DNA of 20,623 nucleotides. Source: Clostridiales bacterium (GTDB lineage: Bacteria; Bacillota; Clostridia; Oscillospirales; Oscillospiraceae). Within the stretch, counting starts at the first letter, position 1; the number at the start of each line of letters is the position of its first letter. The stretch lies in NCBI GenBank assembly GCA_012729875.1, contig JAAYCC010000152.1, positions 1 through 20,623 of the forward strand, read 5' to 3'. A program made the translations under genes and the position numbers. Below the pieces are notes generated by a model that saw only the letters and a program-made list of their open reading frames with translations, was not told the DNA's origin and did no database searches. Below, one piece after another: positions 1-6,983 of the stretch.

Positions 1-2145
1 AACTCGGCCGTCAGCGTCTATGGAGCTTATCCAGTTTTCTTCTTAGGATTTGTCTTCTTCGCCATGAACGGTGTAGGACTCACAATTCCCAGACTTATCA
101 GGAACTATAAGAAGAACCGTCTGGCGGCAAAGGAGCAGAAGGCGAGTGCGGCAAGGCTTGCTCCGGCGGCAGCCGGGAAAACAGCCCCCGTCGCGGTTGC
201 GGAAACGCCCGGAAAGCCCCTGAGAAGGGGGCGTAAAGCCATTGATATTCCCGTGGACGAGCCCACCGAGCCGGTCACTGAATATGTTGAAGAAAAGGTC
301 GGCTTTTTCAACATAAGGCCCCGCGTTAAGACACCCGATCAGGTTCTCGCCGGAGCTGAGGACAGCGCGCCCCAACCCGCTGTGAAGGACTCCCCGCCGA
401 CGGATAAGGTCACTCCCATGAGCGTTGAGGAGGCCGCGGCTGTCGCAGGCGTTGCGGAGTCTGTCTCTCAGGTCTCCAGCAATACAGTAAAGCAGTCTGC
501 CGCAAGCAAGAAAATAAGCCATGAGGAAGTTGACGCCCAGACCGAGGAGATTGCAAAATCCATTGTCGAGAAGGACAAGGAGCTCGACGGCGACCAGTAT
601 CGTTTCCCCCCCTTGTCCCTGCTGAAAACCGATGCTGCAGGCAAAACAAACATCGACGGCAGGGAGGAGATAGCTCTAAACCGCGAACGTCTTGAGAGTA
701 CAATACGCAGCTTTGGCGTCAGCGCATCCATTACAGGCGTCACCCGTGGCCCCACCGTCACCCGCTACGACCTTGAGCTGGAGCAGGGCGTAAAGCTTGC
801 TAAGCTGACGAATCTCGCCGGCGACCTTGCGCTCTCACTCGGCGTGACAAGCGTTCGAATCGCCCCCATACCGGATAAGATATCCACTGTTGGCGTGGAG
901 GTTCCGAATAAGCTGGTCAGCACAGTATACCTTCACGATATAATTGATTCTCCCGCCTTTAAAACAGCCAAATCCAAGCTTACTTTCGCCATTGGCGAGG
1001 ACATCGGGGGCAACGCCGTTGTCGGCAACATTGCAAAGCTGCCCCATATGCTCATCGCGGGTACCACCGGCTCGGGCAAATCCGTGTGTATGAACTCTTT
1101 GATTCTGAGTATCCTCTACAAGGCCACCCCCGAGGAGGTACGCCTTATAATGATCGACCCAAAGATGGTCGAACTCGGCATCTACAATGGCGTTCCCCAC
1201 CTCTATGTTCCCGTTGTCACAGACCCGAAAAAGGCGGCCGGAGCACTTCAGTGGGCTGTCGTTGAAATGCTGAAGCGGTACCGCCTGTTCTCAGAGGTCG
1301 GTGTGCGCGATCTTGCCAGTTATAACGCCCACCAGAAATCAGTCGGCGAACAGACGCTGCCCAGAGTGGTTATCGTCATTGACGAGCTCGCGGATTTGAT
1401 GCTTGTCGCCTCCAAGGAGGTCGAAGAGAGCGTCTGCCGCGTTGCTCAGATGGGCCGCGCGTCAGGTATGCACCTTATAATTGCCACTCAGCGTCCCTCC
1501 GCGGATGTTATAACGGGTCTTATGAAGGCAAACATCCCCAGCCGCATTGCCTTTGCCGTCTCCTCGGCTATGGAGAGCCGCATAATCCTCGATAATGCCG
1601 GAGCTGAGAAGCTCATAGGCGCCGGAGATATGCTCTATTTCCCGCTGGGATCAGGCAAACCCATGCGAATTCAGGGCTCTTTCGTTTCCGACGAGGAGCG
1701 GGAGAATGTCATTAACTTTGTCAAGGAGAGCGCGGAAGTCAATTACAGTGATGATATCCTTGCCCAGATTGAAAAGGCGGCGGAGGATGGGACCCCCGCC
1801 GGCGGAGATGACAAAAAGCAGGAAAATCCCAGCGGCCTCGGCCCCGATTATGACGAGCTTCTGCCTCAGGCGGTGGACGTTATCTTTGAGACGAAGCAGG
1901 CCTCCGTCTCAATGCTCCAGCGCCGTCTTAAGCTGGGCTATGCGCGCGCCGCGCGTATCGTAGACCAGATGGAGGAGCTTGGCATAGTCGGACCCTTTGA
2001 GGGCTCCAAGCCGCGCCAGCTCCTGATCAACAAGCAGCAGTGGCAGGAGATGCAAAATCTGGGAACTGCACCCAATGAGCAGATAAACGAACAGGTGAGC
2101 TTCTCCGATTATGAGGACGAACCTGCCAGTGACTGGAAGGATTAG
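1..2145 (+). CDS. ftsK: DNA translocase FtsK/SpoIIIE, 5' partial
   Basis: The reading frame is open from base 1, so the start and most of the membrane domain lie outside the window; the Met at 64 is internal. This is a hexameric ATP-driven DNA pump that clears chromosomes from the division or sporulation septum. Visible codons 1-35 encode the end of a hydrophobic membrane segment followed by a basic stretch. Codons to about 170 form an Ala/Pro/Glu-rich linker. The motor follows, with Walker A GTTGSGKS at visible residues 354-361 (bases 1060-1083) and Walker B VVIVIDEL with its Asp at residue 461. Residues about 617-676 match the C-terminal gamma winged helix that reads DNA polarity. The protein then ends in a short acidic tail. 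FtsK and SpoIIIE cannot be told apart from this part. A perfect hairpin follows the stop codon. Confidence 0.95.
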   Translation, partial: NSAVSVYGAYPVFFLGFVFFAMNGVGLTIPRLIRNYKKNRLAAKEQKASAARLAPAAAGKTAPVAVAETPGKPLRRGRKAIDIPVDEPTEPVTEYVEEKVGFFNIRPRVKTPDQVLAGAEDSAPQPAVKDSPPTDKVTPMSVEEAAAVAGVAESVSQVSSNTVKQSAASKKISHEEVDAQTEEIAKSIVEKDKELDGDQYRFPPLSLLKTDAAGKTNIDGREEIALNRERLESTIRSFGVSASITGVTRGPTVTRYDLELEQGVKLAKLTNLAGDLALSLGVTSVRIAPIPDKISTVGVEVPNKLVSTVYLHDIIDSPAFKTAKSKLTFAIGEDIGGNAVVGNIAKLPHMLIAGTTGSGKSVCMNSLILSILYKATPEEVRLIMIDPKMVELGIYNGVPHLYVPVVTDPKKAAGALQWAVVEMLKRYRLFSEVGVRDLASYNAHQKSVGEQTLPRVVIVIDELADLMLVASKEVEESVCRVAQMGRASGMHLIIATQRPSADVITGLMKANIPSRIAFAVSSAMESRIILDNAGAEKLIGAGDMLYFPLGSGKPMRIQGSFVSDEERENVINFVKESAEVNYSDDILAQIEKAAEDGTPAGGDDKKQENPSGLGPDYDELLPQAVDVIFETKQASVSMLQRRLKLGYARAARIVDQMEELGIVGPFEGSKPRQLLINKQQWQEMQNLGTAPNEQINEQVSFSDYEDEPASDWKD

Positions 2146-2155
2146 TATTTTGTCG

Positions 2156-2187
2156 GTCGAAGCTCGAACAGAGCTTCGACTGTTTTA
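2156..2187 (+). terminator. Hairpin between ftsK and mrnC
   Basis: GTCGAAGCTC (2156-2165) and GAGCTTCGAC (2171-2180) form a perfect 10-bp stem with a 5-nt loop, followed by TGTTTTAT. It sits between the ftsK stop and the mrnC Shine-Dalgarno sequence (GGAGG, 2191-2195). The U-tract is short and interrupted, so partial termination or attenuation is as likely as full termination. I see no convincing separate promoter for mrnC downstream of it. Confidence 0.6.
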
Positions 2188-2199
2188 TACGGAGGCAGA

Positions 2200-2601
2200 A
2201 TGAGAGACTTTTTTCATATACAGATGACCGACGCCGAACTGTCCACTATAAGCGTTCTGGGACTTGCTCATATCGGCGACGCGGTTTACGAACTTCTCAC
2301 CCGCACAGCACTCTGTGCCCGCGGTAAATGTACTTCCAAAACGCTCCACCGCGACACTGTGAAGCGTGTATGTGCACCCGCGCAGGCGCTGGCGATGCAA
2401 AAACTGACAGACATACTCAACGACGAGGAGCAGTCGGTTTTTAAACGCGGACGCAATGCAAAGGTAAACTCTGTCCCTAAAAGTGCAAGCGTGTCTGACT
2501 ACCACACCGCGACGGGACTGGAGACTCTGTTCGGCTATCTATACCTCAAGGGGCGTTATGATCGCATAAACGAACTGTTTGAAATAATATTGGAGGACTG
2601 A
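2200..2601 (+). CDS. mrnC: Mini-ribonuclease 3 (MrnC)
   Basis: MrnC is a dimeric RNase III-like nuclease without a dsRNA-binding domain; in Firmicutes it matures the ends of 23S rRNA. The 133-aa length is normal for the family. The N-terminal block HIGDAVYE (residues 24-31) carries the conserved catalytic Asp27, and ETLFGYLYL near residue 107 is the second RNase III signature, with an acidic residue in the metal site. The ATG at 2200 is supported by GGAGG at 2191-2195. In many Firmicutes mrnC follows cysS. Here it sits between an ftsK homologue and rqcH, with a single base between its stop and the rqcH start, so mrnC and rqcH are almost certainly co-transcribed. Confidence 0.93.
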   Translation: MRDFFHIQMTDAELSTISVLGLAHIGDAVYELLTRTALCARGKCTSKTLHRDTVKRVCAPAQALAMQKLTDILNDEEQSVFKRGRNAKVNSVPKSASVSDYHTATGLETLFGYLYLKGRYDRINELFEIILED

Positions 2602-2602
2602 A

Positions 2603-4360
2603 ATGCCGCTTGACGCGATATGTATAAACGCTCTAGCGGGAGAACTGCAGTCTCTTGTCGGCTCAAAGATCGACAAGGTCCAGCAGCCCGAAAGAGATCT
2701 TATAATTCTCTCTCTGCGAGGTGCGGGAACAGGCAGCCGCCTGCTCATATCGGCGGGAGCAGGTACGGCGCGTATCCACATCTGCAATGAGAGCTATGAA
2801 AATCCCCAGCAGCCGCCGATGTTCTGTATGCTACTGCGAAAGCACATTGTCGGCGCGCGTATATCGGCGCTGTATCAGCCCGAGTTTGAGCGTATGCTCG
2901 TCTTTGAACTTGACGCCTACGACGAGATGGGTGTAGAGGTCAAAAAAAAGCTGATTGTTGAAATGATGGGGCGAAACTCAAATATTATACTCGTTGGACC
3001 AGAGGGACATATTATCGAGTGTATGCGGCGTGTGGACAGCGACATGAGCAGTTATCGTCAGATGCTGCCGGGACTGTTCTACCATATGCCGCCCAAACAG
3101 GGCAGGCCGAACTTCCTGCTGGCCGCATGGGACGAGATAGAAAACATCTGGGATAAGGCCCCCCAGGATGCTATTACAGACAAGTGGATACAAGACAGCT
3201 TTTTCGGCATTTCGCCGCTTGTATGCCGCGAGCTGAGCTATCGCGCACTGGGTGAGGTATCCAGACCCAAGCTGCAGCTTTCACCGGAAGAGAACGGCAG
3301 GTTTTTAGGAGAGCTCTCTGCGCTCCGAGACCGTGTCCGTGACAGAGACTTTACGCCTACCATGCTCTTGTCCGGTGAACAACCCTCGGACTTTTCATTT
3401 ATGCCGATACTGCAGTATGAAGACGCTGTGTCCTCAGTTAGCTGTCGGAGCTTTTCCGAACTTCTAGAGAGCTATTTCACACGCCGGGAAAAACAGGAAC
3501 AGATGCGCCGCAAGTCTCAGTCGCTTCTTAAAAACGTCCGCAGTGCCCATGAGCGCTCTTTGAGAAAGCTTGCCGCCCGCCGCGAGGAACTTCTCAGGAC
3601 TGCCGACAGGGAGCTGGCGCGCAAAAGGGGAGACCTTATAACCGCAAATCTTTACCGCATGAAAAAGGGCGACCGCATACTCGAGGCGGAGGACTATTTT
3701 GAAAATAATTGCCCTTTAATTAAAATTCCTCTTGATCCTCTCAAATCACCTCAGCAGAACGCAGCCTCATACTATAAAGAATACAACAAGGCCAAGACCG
3801 CCGAGACATATCTGGGAGACCTAATAGAAAAAGGCGAGAAGGAGGAGGCGTATCTTCTAAGCGTCATGGACGAGATAACGCGTGCAGAGAGCGAGCGCGA
3901 TCTTATGGATATACGCCGAGAGCTGACGGAGACCGGCTTTATCCGTCAGCAGAAAACAGGAAAGAGAGAGAAAATAAGGGAGTCAGAGCCGCTGCGCTTT
4001 ATTTCCAGCGCGGGAATGACGATCACTGTCGGCCGTAACAACAGTCAGAATGACAAGCTGACCACAAAAACTGCCCGCCGTACTGATATATGGCTGCATG
4101 TTCAAAAGCTGCACGGCAGTCATGTCATTATAAGCTGCGACGGGGTACAGCCCGATGAGCGAACTTTATTCGAGGCTGCTTCTCTTGCTGCTTATTACTC
4201 TCAGGCACGCGGCAGCGGCAAGGTCCCGGTGGACTATACGCAGGTGCGCAATGTGAAAAAGCCTTCCGGCTCGCTGCCGGGCGCCGTCATATACTCCGAC
4301 TACCGGACTCTGCTTGCGCAGCCCGACGAAAGGCTCTGTAAAAGTCTGGCAAAAAAATAA
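2603..4360 (+). CDS. rqcH: Rqc2 homologue RqcH (NFACT family)
   Basis: RqcH binds obstructed 50S subunits carrying peptidyl-tRNA and recruits tRNA-Ala to add C-terminal alanine tails that mark the nascent chain for degradation. Older annotations call it a fibronectin-binding protein. The 585-aa protein has the usual order: NFACT-N (about 1-200), a helical region, a charged coiled-coil middle (about 290-430) and the C-terminal NFACT-R/DUF814 domain (about 460-570, with GMTITVGRNN and TDIWLHVQ). The position equivalent to the Asp-Arg pair of B. subtilis RqcH (D97/R98, from memory) reads Glu96-Arg97 here. The ATG follows GGAGG at 2592-2596, which lies inside the end of mrnC. A bidirectional terminator follows. 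Confidence 0.93.
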   Translation: MPLDAICINALAGELQSLVGSKIDKVQQPERDLIILSLRGAGTGSRLLISAGAGTARIHICNESYENPQQPPMFCMLLRKHIVGARISALYQPEFERMLVFELDAYDEMGVEVKKKLIVEMMGRNSNIILVGPEGHIIECMRRVDSDMSSYRQMLPGLFYHMPPKQGRPNFLLAAWDEIENIWDKAPQDAITDKWIQDSFFGISPLVCRELSYRALGEVSRPKLQLSPEENGRFLGELSALRDRVRDRDFTPTMLLSGEQPSDFSFMPILQYEDAVSSVSCRSFSELLESYFTRREKQEQMRRKSQSLLKNVRSAHERSLRKLAARREELLRTADRELARKRGDLITANLYRMKKGDRILEAEDYFENNCPLIKIPLDPLKSPQQNAASYYKEYNKAKTAETYLGDLIEKGEKEEAYLLSVMDEITRAESERDLMDIRRELTETGFIRQQKTGKREKIRESEPLRFISSAGMTITVGRNNSQNDKLTTKTARRTDIWLHVQKLHGSHVIISCDGVQPDERTLFEAASLAAYYSQARGSGKVPVDYTQVRNVKKPSGSLPGAVIYSDYRTLLAQPDERLCKSLAKK

Positions 4361-4388
4361 ACTTAATTTTTGTGATAAAAGAATAAAA

Positions 4389-4426
4389 AGAGACCCACTG
4401 TCTTAAAAATGTGGGTCTCTATTATT
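4389..4426. terminator. Bidirectional terminator between rqcH and the SLH gene
   Basis: AGAGACCCAC (4389-4398) and GTGGGTCTCT (4411-4420) form a perfect 10-bp stem with a 12-nt loop. On the minus strand the stem is followed by TTTTATTC, a good U-tract for the SLH gene. On the plus strand ATTATT follows, a weaker tract for rqcH. The location between two convergent genes fits a shared terminator. Confidence 0.8.
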
Positions 4427-4452
4427 AAAAGCATAGAGTTCTATCGGTAATT

Positions 4453-5373
4453 TTATCTGTTTTCCAGAACCTGCATAGCTCCCATAAGAAGCTTTGCGCA
4501 GTCGGCCCGGGTAAGTCCGGCCTCGTAGCTGCCGGAGCCGTATTCCGAGATGTCGCAGGCGCTGAGGTTTGCACATGCCTGCATGGCCCAGACGGGGGCG
4601 GTGCCGACTTGCGCAGTGGATTTGACGTTGGTGAGCTGCAGAGCCTTATTCAGCATAACGGCAGCTTCAGCGTGGGTAATATTGTTTTCGCTGTTGAACA
4701 CCGCCGTTTTGTAGCCGTTGCGATATCCGTTTATAATTCCGGTCAACAGAGCTGTCGAAACATATGGCTTCTGATAGCCCGGTATGCTGCCATCGTCTTC
4801 AAACCCTGTTGTGATAACACCGGACAGAATATCGCAGTCTGCTACCTTCATACACATGGTCAGAAACTCGCCGCGGGTAACAGGCGCTTCCGGATTAAAC
4901 ACATATTGGCCTCCAAGGTTTTCACCCGTGAAGATTCCTTTCTCCGCCAGAACCAGCGCCGCGTACTCAACACCGTTTTTGTCGAGGTCAGAGTAGTTGA
5001 TCGCGCATTTCTGTTTTACGATCTTGATAATGACCGTAGCCTCGGGCGACTCTCTGCCGTCGCTGTCTTTGGCCTTATAACCGAAATAGTCACTTCCTCT
5101 CTTGCCCTCTGCCGGAGTGTATACAAAGCTTCCGTTCTCACCGAGTACGATCTCGCCTTTTTTGGGTTTTGTGGTGATCTCAAAACTCAGAATGTCTCCA
5201 TCGGGATCTGTGGCCTTAAGCTGGCCGTTTACGGAGACGTCGCGATAGGTGGTTATTTCAAGATTTTCAGCAATCGGAGCCCCTCCGGTACTTTTTGCGC
5301 CCACCGCAAGTATCCCTACAGTCAACGCCGCAATAATACAGACAGATGCTATAATGGTTATTTTACCTTTCAT
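4453..5373 (-). CDS. SLH-domain surface protein with cadherin-like Ig domain
   Basis: A predicted exported, cell-wall-associated protein of 306 aa. Residues 1-26 are a short basic start plus a hydrophobic segment, acting as a signal peptide or membrane anchor. Residues about 45-118 resemble a bacterial cadherin-like Ig domain (Big_9 type), with ATDPDGD at 54-60 and GSFVYTP at 81-87. Three S-layer-homology repeats follow at about 128-176, 190-245 and 258-302; the first two carry TRGEF and THAEA, the third TRADC. SLH repeats normally bind pyruvylated secondary wall polymer. The start is the ATG at 5371-5373 because GGAGG lies just upstream. An upstream in-frame ATG at 5493 lies inside the previous gene's terminator and is rejected. 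No catalytic domain is seen, so it may be structural or adhesive. Confidence 0.85.
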   Translation of the reverse strand: MKGKITIIASVCIIAALTVGILAVGAKSTGGAPIAENLEITTYRDVSVNGQLKATDPDGDILSFEITTKPKKGEIVLGENGSFVYTPAEGKRGSDYFGYKAKDSDGRESPEATVIIKIVKQKCAINYSDLDKNGVEYAALVLAEKGIFTGENLGGQYVFNPEAPVTRGEFLTMCMKVADCDILSGVITTGFEDDGSIPGYQKPYVSTALLTGIINGYRNGYKTAVFNSENNITHAEAAVMLNKALQLTNVKSTAQVGTAPVWAMQACANLSACDISEYGSGSYEAGLTRADCAKLLMGAMQVLENR

Positions 5374-5380
5374 TTTATTA

Positions 5381-5429
5381 CCTCCGAGCAAATATTGAGC
5401 CTGCCGCTCTTTGACAGTATTCTGCTCGG
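5381..5429 (-). promoter_or_regulatory. Leader stem that could mask the SLH gene ribosome-binding site
   Basis: In the minus-strand leader, CCGAGCA (5429-5423) is complementary to TGCTCGG (5390-5384), whose last two bases are the first two of the GGAGG Shine-Dalgarno sequence (5385-5381). A smaller GAGC/GCTC stem lies within the loop. The paired form would partly hide the ribosome-binding site. The pairing is seen in the sequence; a regulatory role is inferred. Confidence 0.35.
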
Positions 5430-5454
5430 TTTTCGCGGGTATTATTCCCAAATT

Positions 5455-5486
5455 AAAAAAGCAAGCCGCGTTAATTTGCGGCTTGC
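5455..5486 (-). terminator. Rho-independent terminator of the Cys-rich gene
   Basis: Read on the minus strand, GCAAGCCGC and GCGGCTTGC (5486-5478 and 5469-5461) form a 9-bp perfect stem with an 8-nt loop, followed by TTTTTTAATT. It lies 18 bases beyond the stop at 5505 and ahead of the SLH gene, so the two minus-strand genes are probably separate transcription units. Confidence 0.88.
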
Positions 5487-5504
5487 CTGTCATCAGCGTA
5501 CATC

Positions 5505-6296
5505 TCAGGCATTATCCCTAACTACGCACTGGCCCGGGTCGCCCTTAGGCGGGAAAAAGTCCTCAACAGGGAATGGAATGGACGCGAACAGCGTGCATGG
5601 ATCGTCTTCGCTGCCTACACATTCCTTTTCGGGTATGCAATAGTTATAGATGGGGATCTCCAATTGAGTCTCACGCTCGAGTCGGATGATTGAGAACTGA
5701 CCCAGAGTGACATAGAGCTGCTTTCCGCAGATGTTGGTCACAAGTCCATCCTCAAAAAAGTCGGCAATCTCCTGTGGGATCTCACGTATCTCACCGTCTG
5801 AGGGCTCGCATATGGGGCAGTCAGATATCCGCATGGAGAGTGGCAGGGGGTCTACGGCCTCGACAACTGCGGTGGGCAGGTTGCTGCAGCTAGGCTTGCA
5901 CTTCATACCGCCCTTGGAACTGAAGATCTTTGTCCCGCCGGTGCCGCCGTAGAGTAAAACTCGTTTTTCGAAAATCGCAAGGCCCGATACAAACCTGTCT
6001 CCCGGGAAGGCTTCGCCGGTCACCCTGTAGAAGTAGGTAACGTCAACTGAGTAGCACCCTTTGTTAAAATTGATTTCCTCTACGCGTACACAGGCGTTTA
6101 GCAGAGTTGCTGTTTTTGGTCTTATGCTGATTGCCGTATCAACCACGGCCTGAGACTTCGGACAGAGACAAACGCGCAGGTCTTCGATACAGTCTTTATC
6201 CATACAGCTGTCAAAGATCTTGCCGGTGTGTATACATACCGCTTCGTTTATGCACTGCATATTTGCTGGCTCTGCGGAAGTCATGTTCTTCGTCAT
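5505..6296 (-). CDS. Cysteine-rich protein of unknown function
   Basis: The 263-aa protein has 17 cysteines (about 6.5%), spread over its length, including CPIC near the middle and several pairs in the N-terminal 50 residues. No signal peptide or membrane segment is visible, so it is probably cytoplasmic or carried into the spore. The N-terminal block with VCIHTGKIFDSC, then DKDCIEDLRVC, recalls a conserved clostridial hypothetical family that I remember but cannot name or assign a function. The ATG at 6296 has GGAGG 7 nt upstream. High Cys content and a sporulation-sigma-like -10 box upstream (6337-6346) would suit a spore coat or exosporium protein, but that is inference. The gene has its own strong terminator. 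Confidence 0.8.
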   Translation of the reverse strand: MTKNMTSAEPANMQCINEAVCIHTGKIFDSCMDKDCIEDLRVCLCPKSQAVVDTAISIRPKTATLLNACVRVEEINFNKGCYSVDVTYFYRVTGEAFPGDRFVSGLAIFEKRVLLYGGTGGTKIFSSKGGMKCKPSCSNLPTAVVEAVDPLPLSMRISDCPICEPSDGEIREIPQEIADFFEDGLVTNICGKQLYVTLGQFSIIRLERETQLEIPIYNYCIPEKECVGSEDDPCTLFASIPFPVEDFFPPKGDPGQCVVRDNA

Positions 6297-6336
6297 ATTT
6301 ATACCTCCCGGTAAAAATTTTTTGAATTTCTTCGAT

Positions 6337-6346
6337 ACAGTCTATG
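6337..6346 (-). promoter_or_regulatory. Possible sporulation-sigma -10 box for the Cys-rich gene
   Basis: On the minus strand CATAGACTGT lies about 41 bases upstream of the start codon. It fits the CATA-type -10 core used by SigE/SigK with one mismatch. An AC dinucleotide 16 bases upstream would suit a SigK -35. No good SigA promoter is seen for this gene. This is a short-motif match only. Confidence 0.25.
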
Positions 6347-6376
6347 CCAACATGGCAGTTTTGTGTTAACATTGAA

Positions 6377-6405
6377 TTGACGTAAGGAGAAAAAACACCT
6401 ATAAT
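6377..6405 (+). promoter_or_regulatory. SigA-type promoter for DUF4364-asnA
   Basis: TTGACG (6377-6382), a 17-bp spacer and TATAAT (6400-6405) make a near-consensus vegetative promoter, with the start of transcription expected near 6412. It lies about 40 bases upstream of the TTG start at 6443, in the divergent gap shared with the Cys-rich gene. Confidence 0.85.
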
Positions 6406-6442
6406 TAGTTTTTAAGAGCAATAAACGCAGGGGGCGAGATAT

Positions 6443-6970
6443 TTGGACAGACACGGCTTTATACATGAGAAGCTCGATATCAAGATACTGATACTCTACA
6501 TACTCCGCAGGCTCCCTGCGGAAGTCGGATTTGACGAGCTTACGGATTTCGTTATGATAGACGACGGCTTTGACTACTTTGAGTACACGCAGTGTTTATC
6601 TGAACTAGTGGACACAGGACACGTTGAACAGAATGACAGCTTTTACAAAATCACTAAGAAGGGAGCGGAGCACTGCGACGCCGTTGAGAGCAGTCTGCCT
6701 TACTCTGTGCGCTCAAAGGCCGACAACTTCATTGCCCCTACCGTAGAGAAAATGCGCCGCGACGCGCTGATTTTCACGACTCACAAGGTCAATAACGACG
6801 GCAGCTGCAATATGAAGCTCTCCCTGTCAGACGGCATGGGCGACATTCTGAAGCTCAGTATACTCACCTCTGACGAAGCGGAGACAGTCGCCATGGAAAA
6901 ATACTTCCGCGCCAATGCAGAGAGCATATATCATAAGATAATCGGGCTGCTTTCACCTGAAAACAAATAG
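6443..6970 (+). CDS. DUF4364 family protein
   Basis: The 175-aa protein has the length and sequence character of the clostridial DUF4364 family. Residues about 10-75 look like a winged helix: a helical stretch (KLDIKILILYILRRL), a second helix with FDYFEYTQCLSELVD, and a wing ending in YKITKKG. The C-terminal half is of mixed alpha/beta character. A DNA-binding regulatory role is plausible from the fold, but no target is known to me. The start is TTG at 6443, supported by AGGGGG at 6429-6434, 8 nt upstream; no ATG is available near the conserved N-terminus. It is followed after 13 bases by asnA and is transcribed with it from a strong promoter. Confidence 0.85.
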   Translation: MDRHGFIHEKLDIKILILYILRRLPAEVGFDELTDFVMIDDGFDYFEYTQCLSELVDTGHVEQNDSFYKITKKGAEHCDAVESSLPYSVRSKADNFIAPTVEKMRRDALIFTTHKVNNDGSCNMKLSLSDGMGDILKLSILTSDEAETVAMEKYFRANAESIYHKIIGLLSPENK

Positions 6971-6983
6971 AGTGGAGGAAACT

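Noticed and set aside
5374..5493. 40-residue N-terminal extension of the SLH protein
   Set aside because: Its ATG is at the edge of the upstream gene's terminator, and the extension would place a hydrophilic stretch before the signal segment. The ATG at 5373 has GGAGG.
4609..5643. 344-aa open frame on the plus strand
   Set aside because: Antisense to the SLH gene and runs through that gene's leader and the next terminator; no domain seen.
6345..6357. TGCCA-ACA-TGGCA as an operator
   Set aside because: Five-base arms are expected by chance and no matching regulator is known here.
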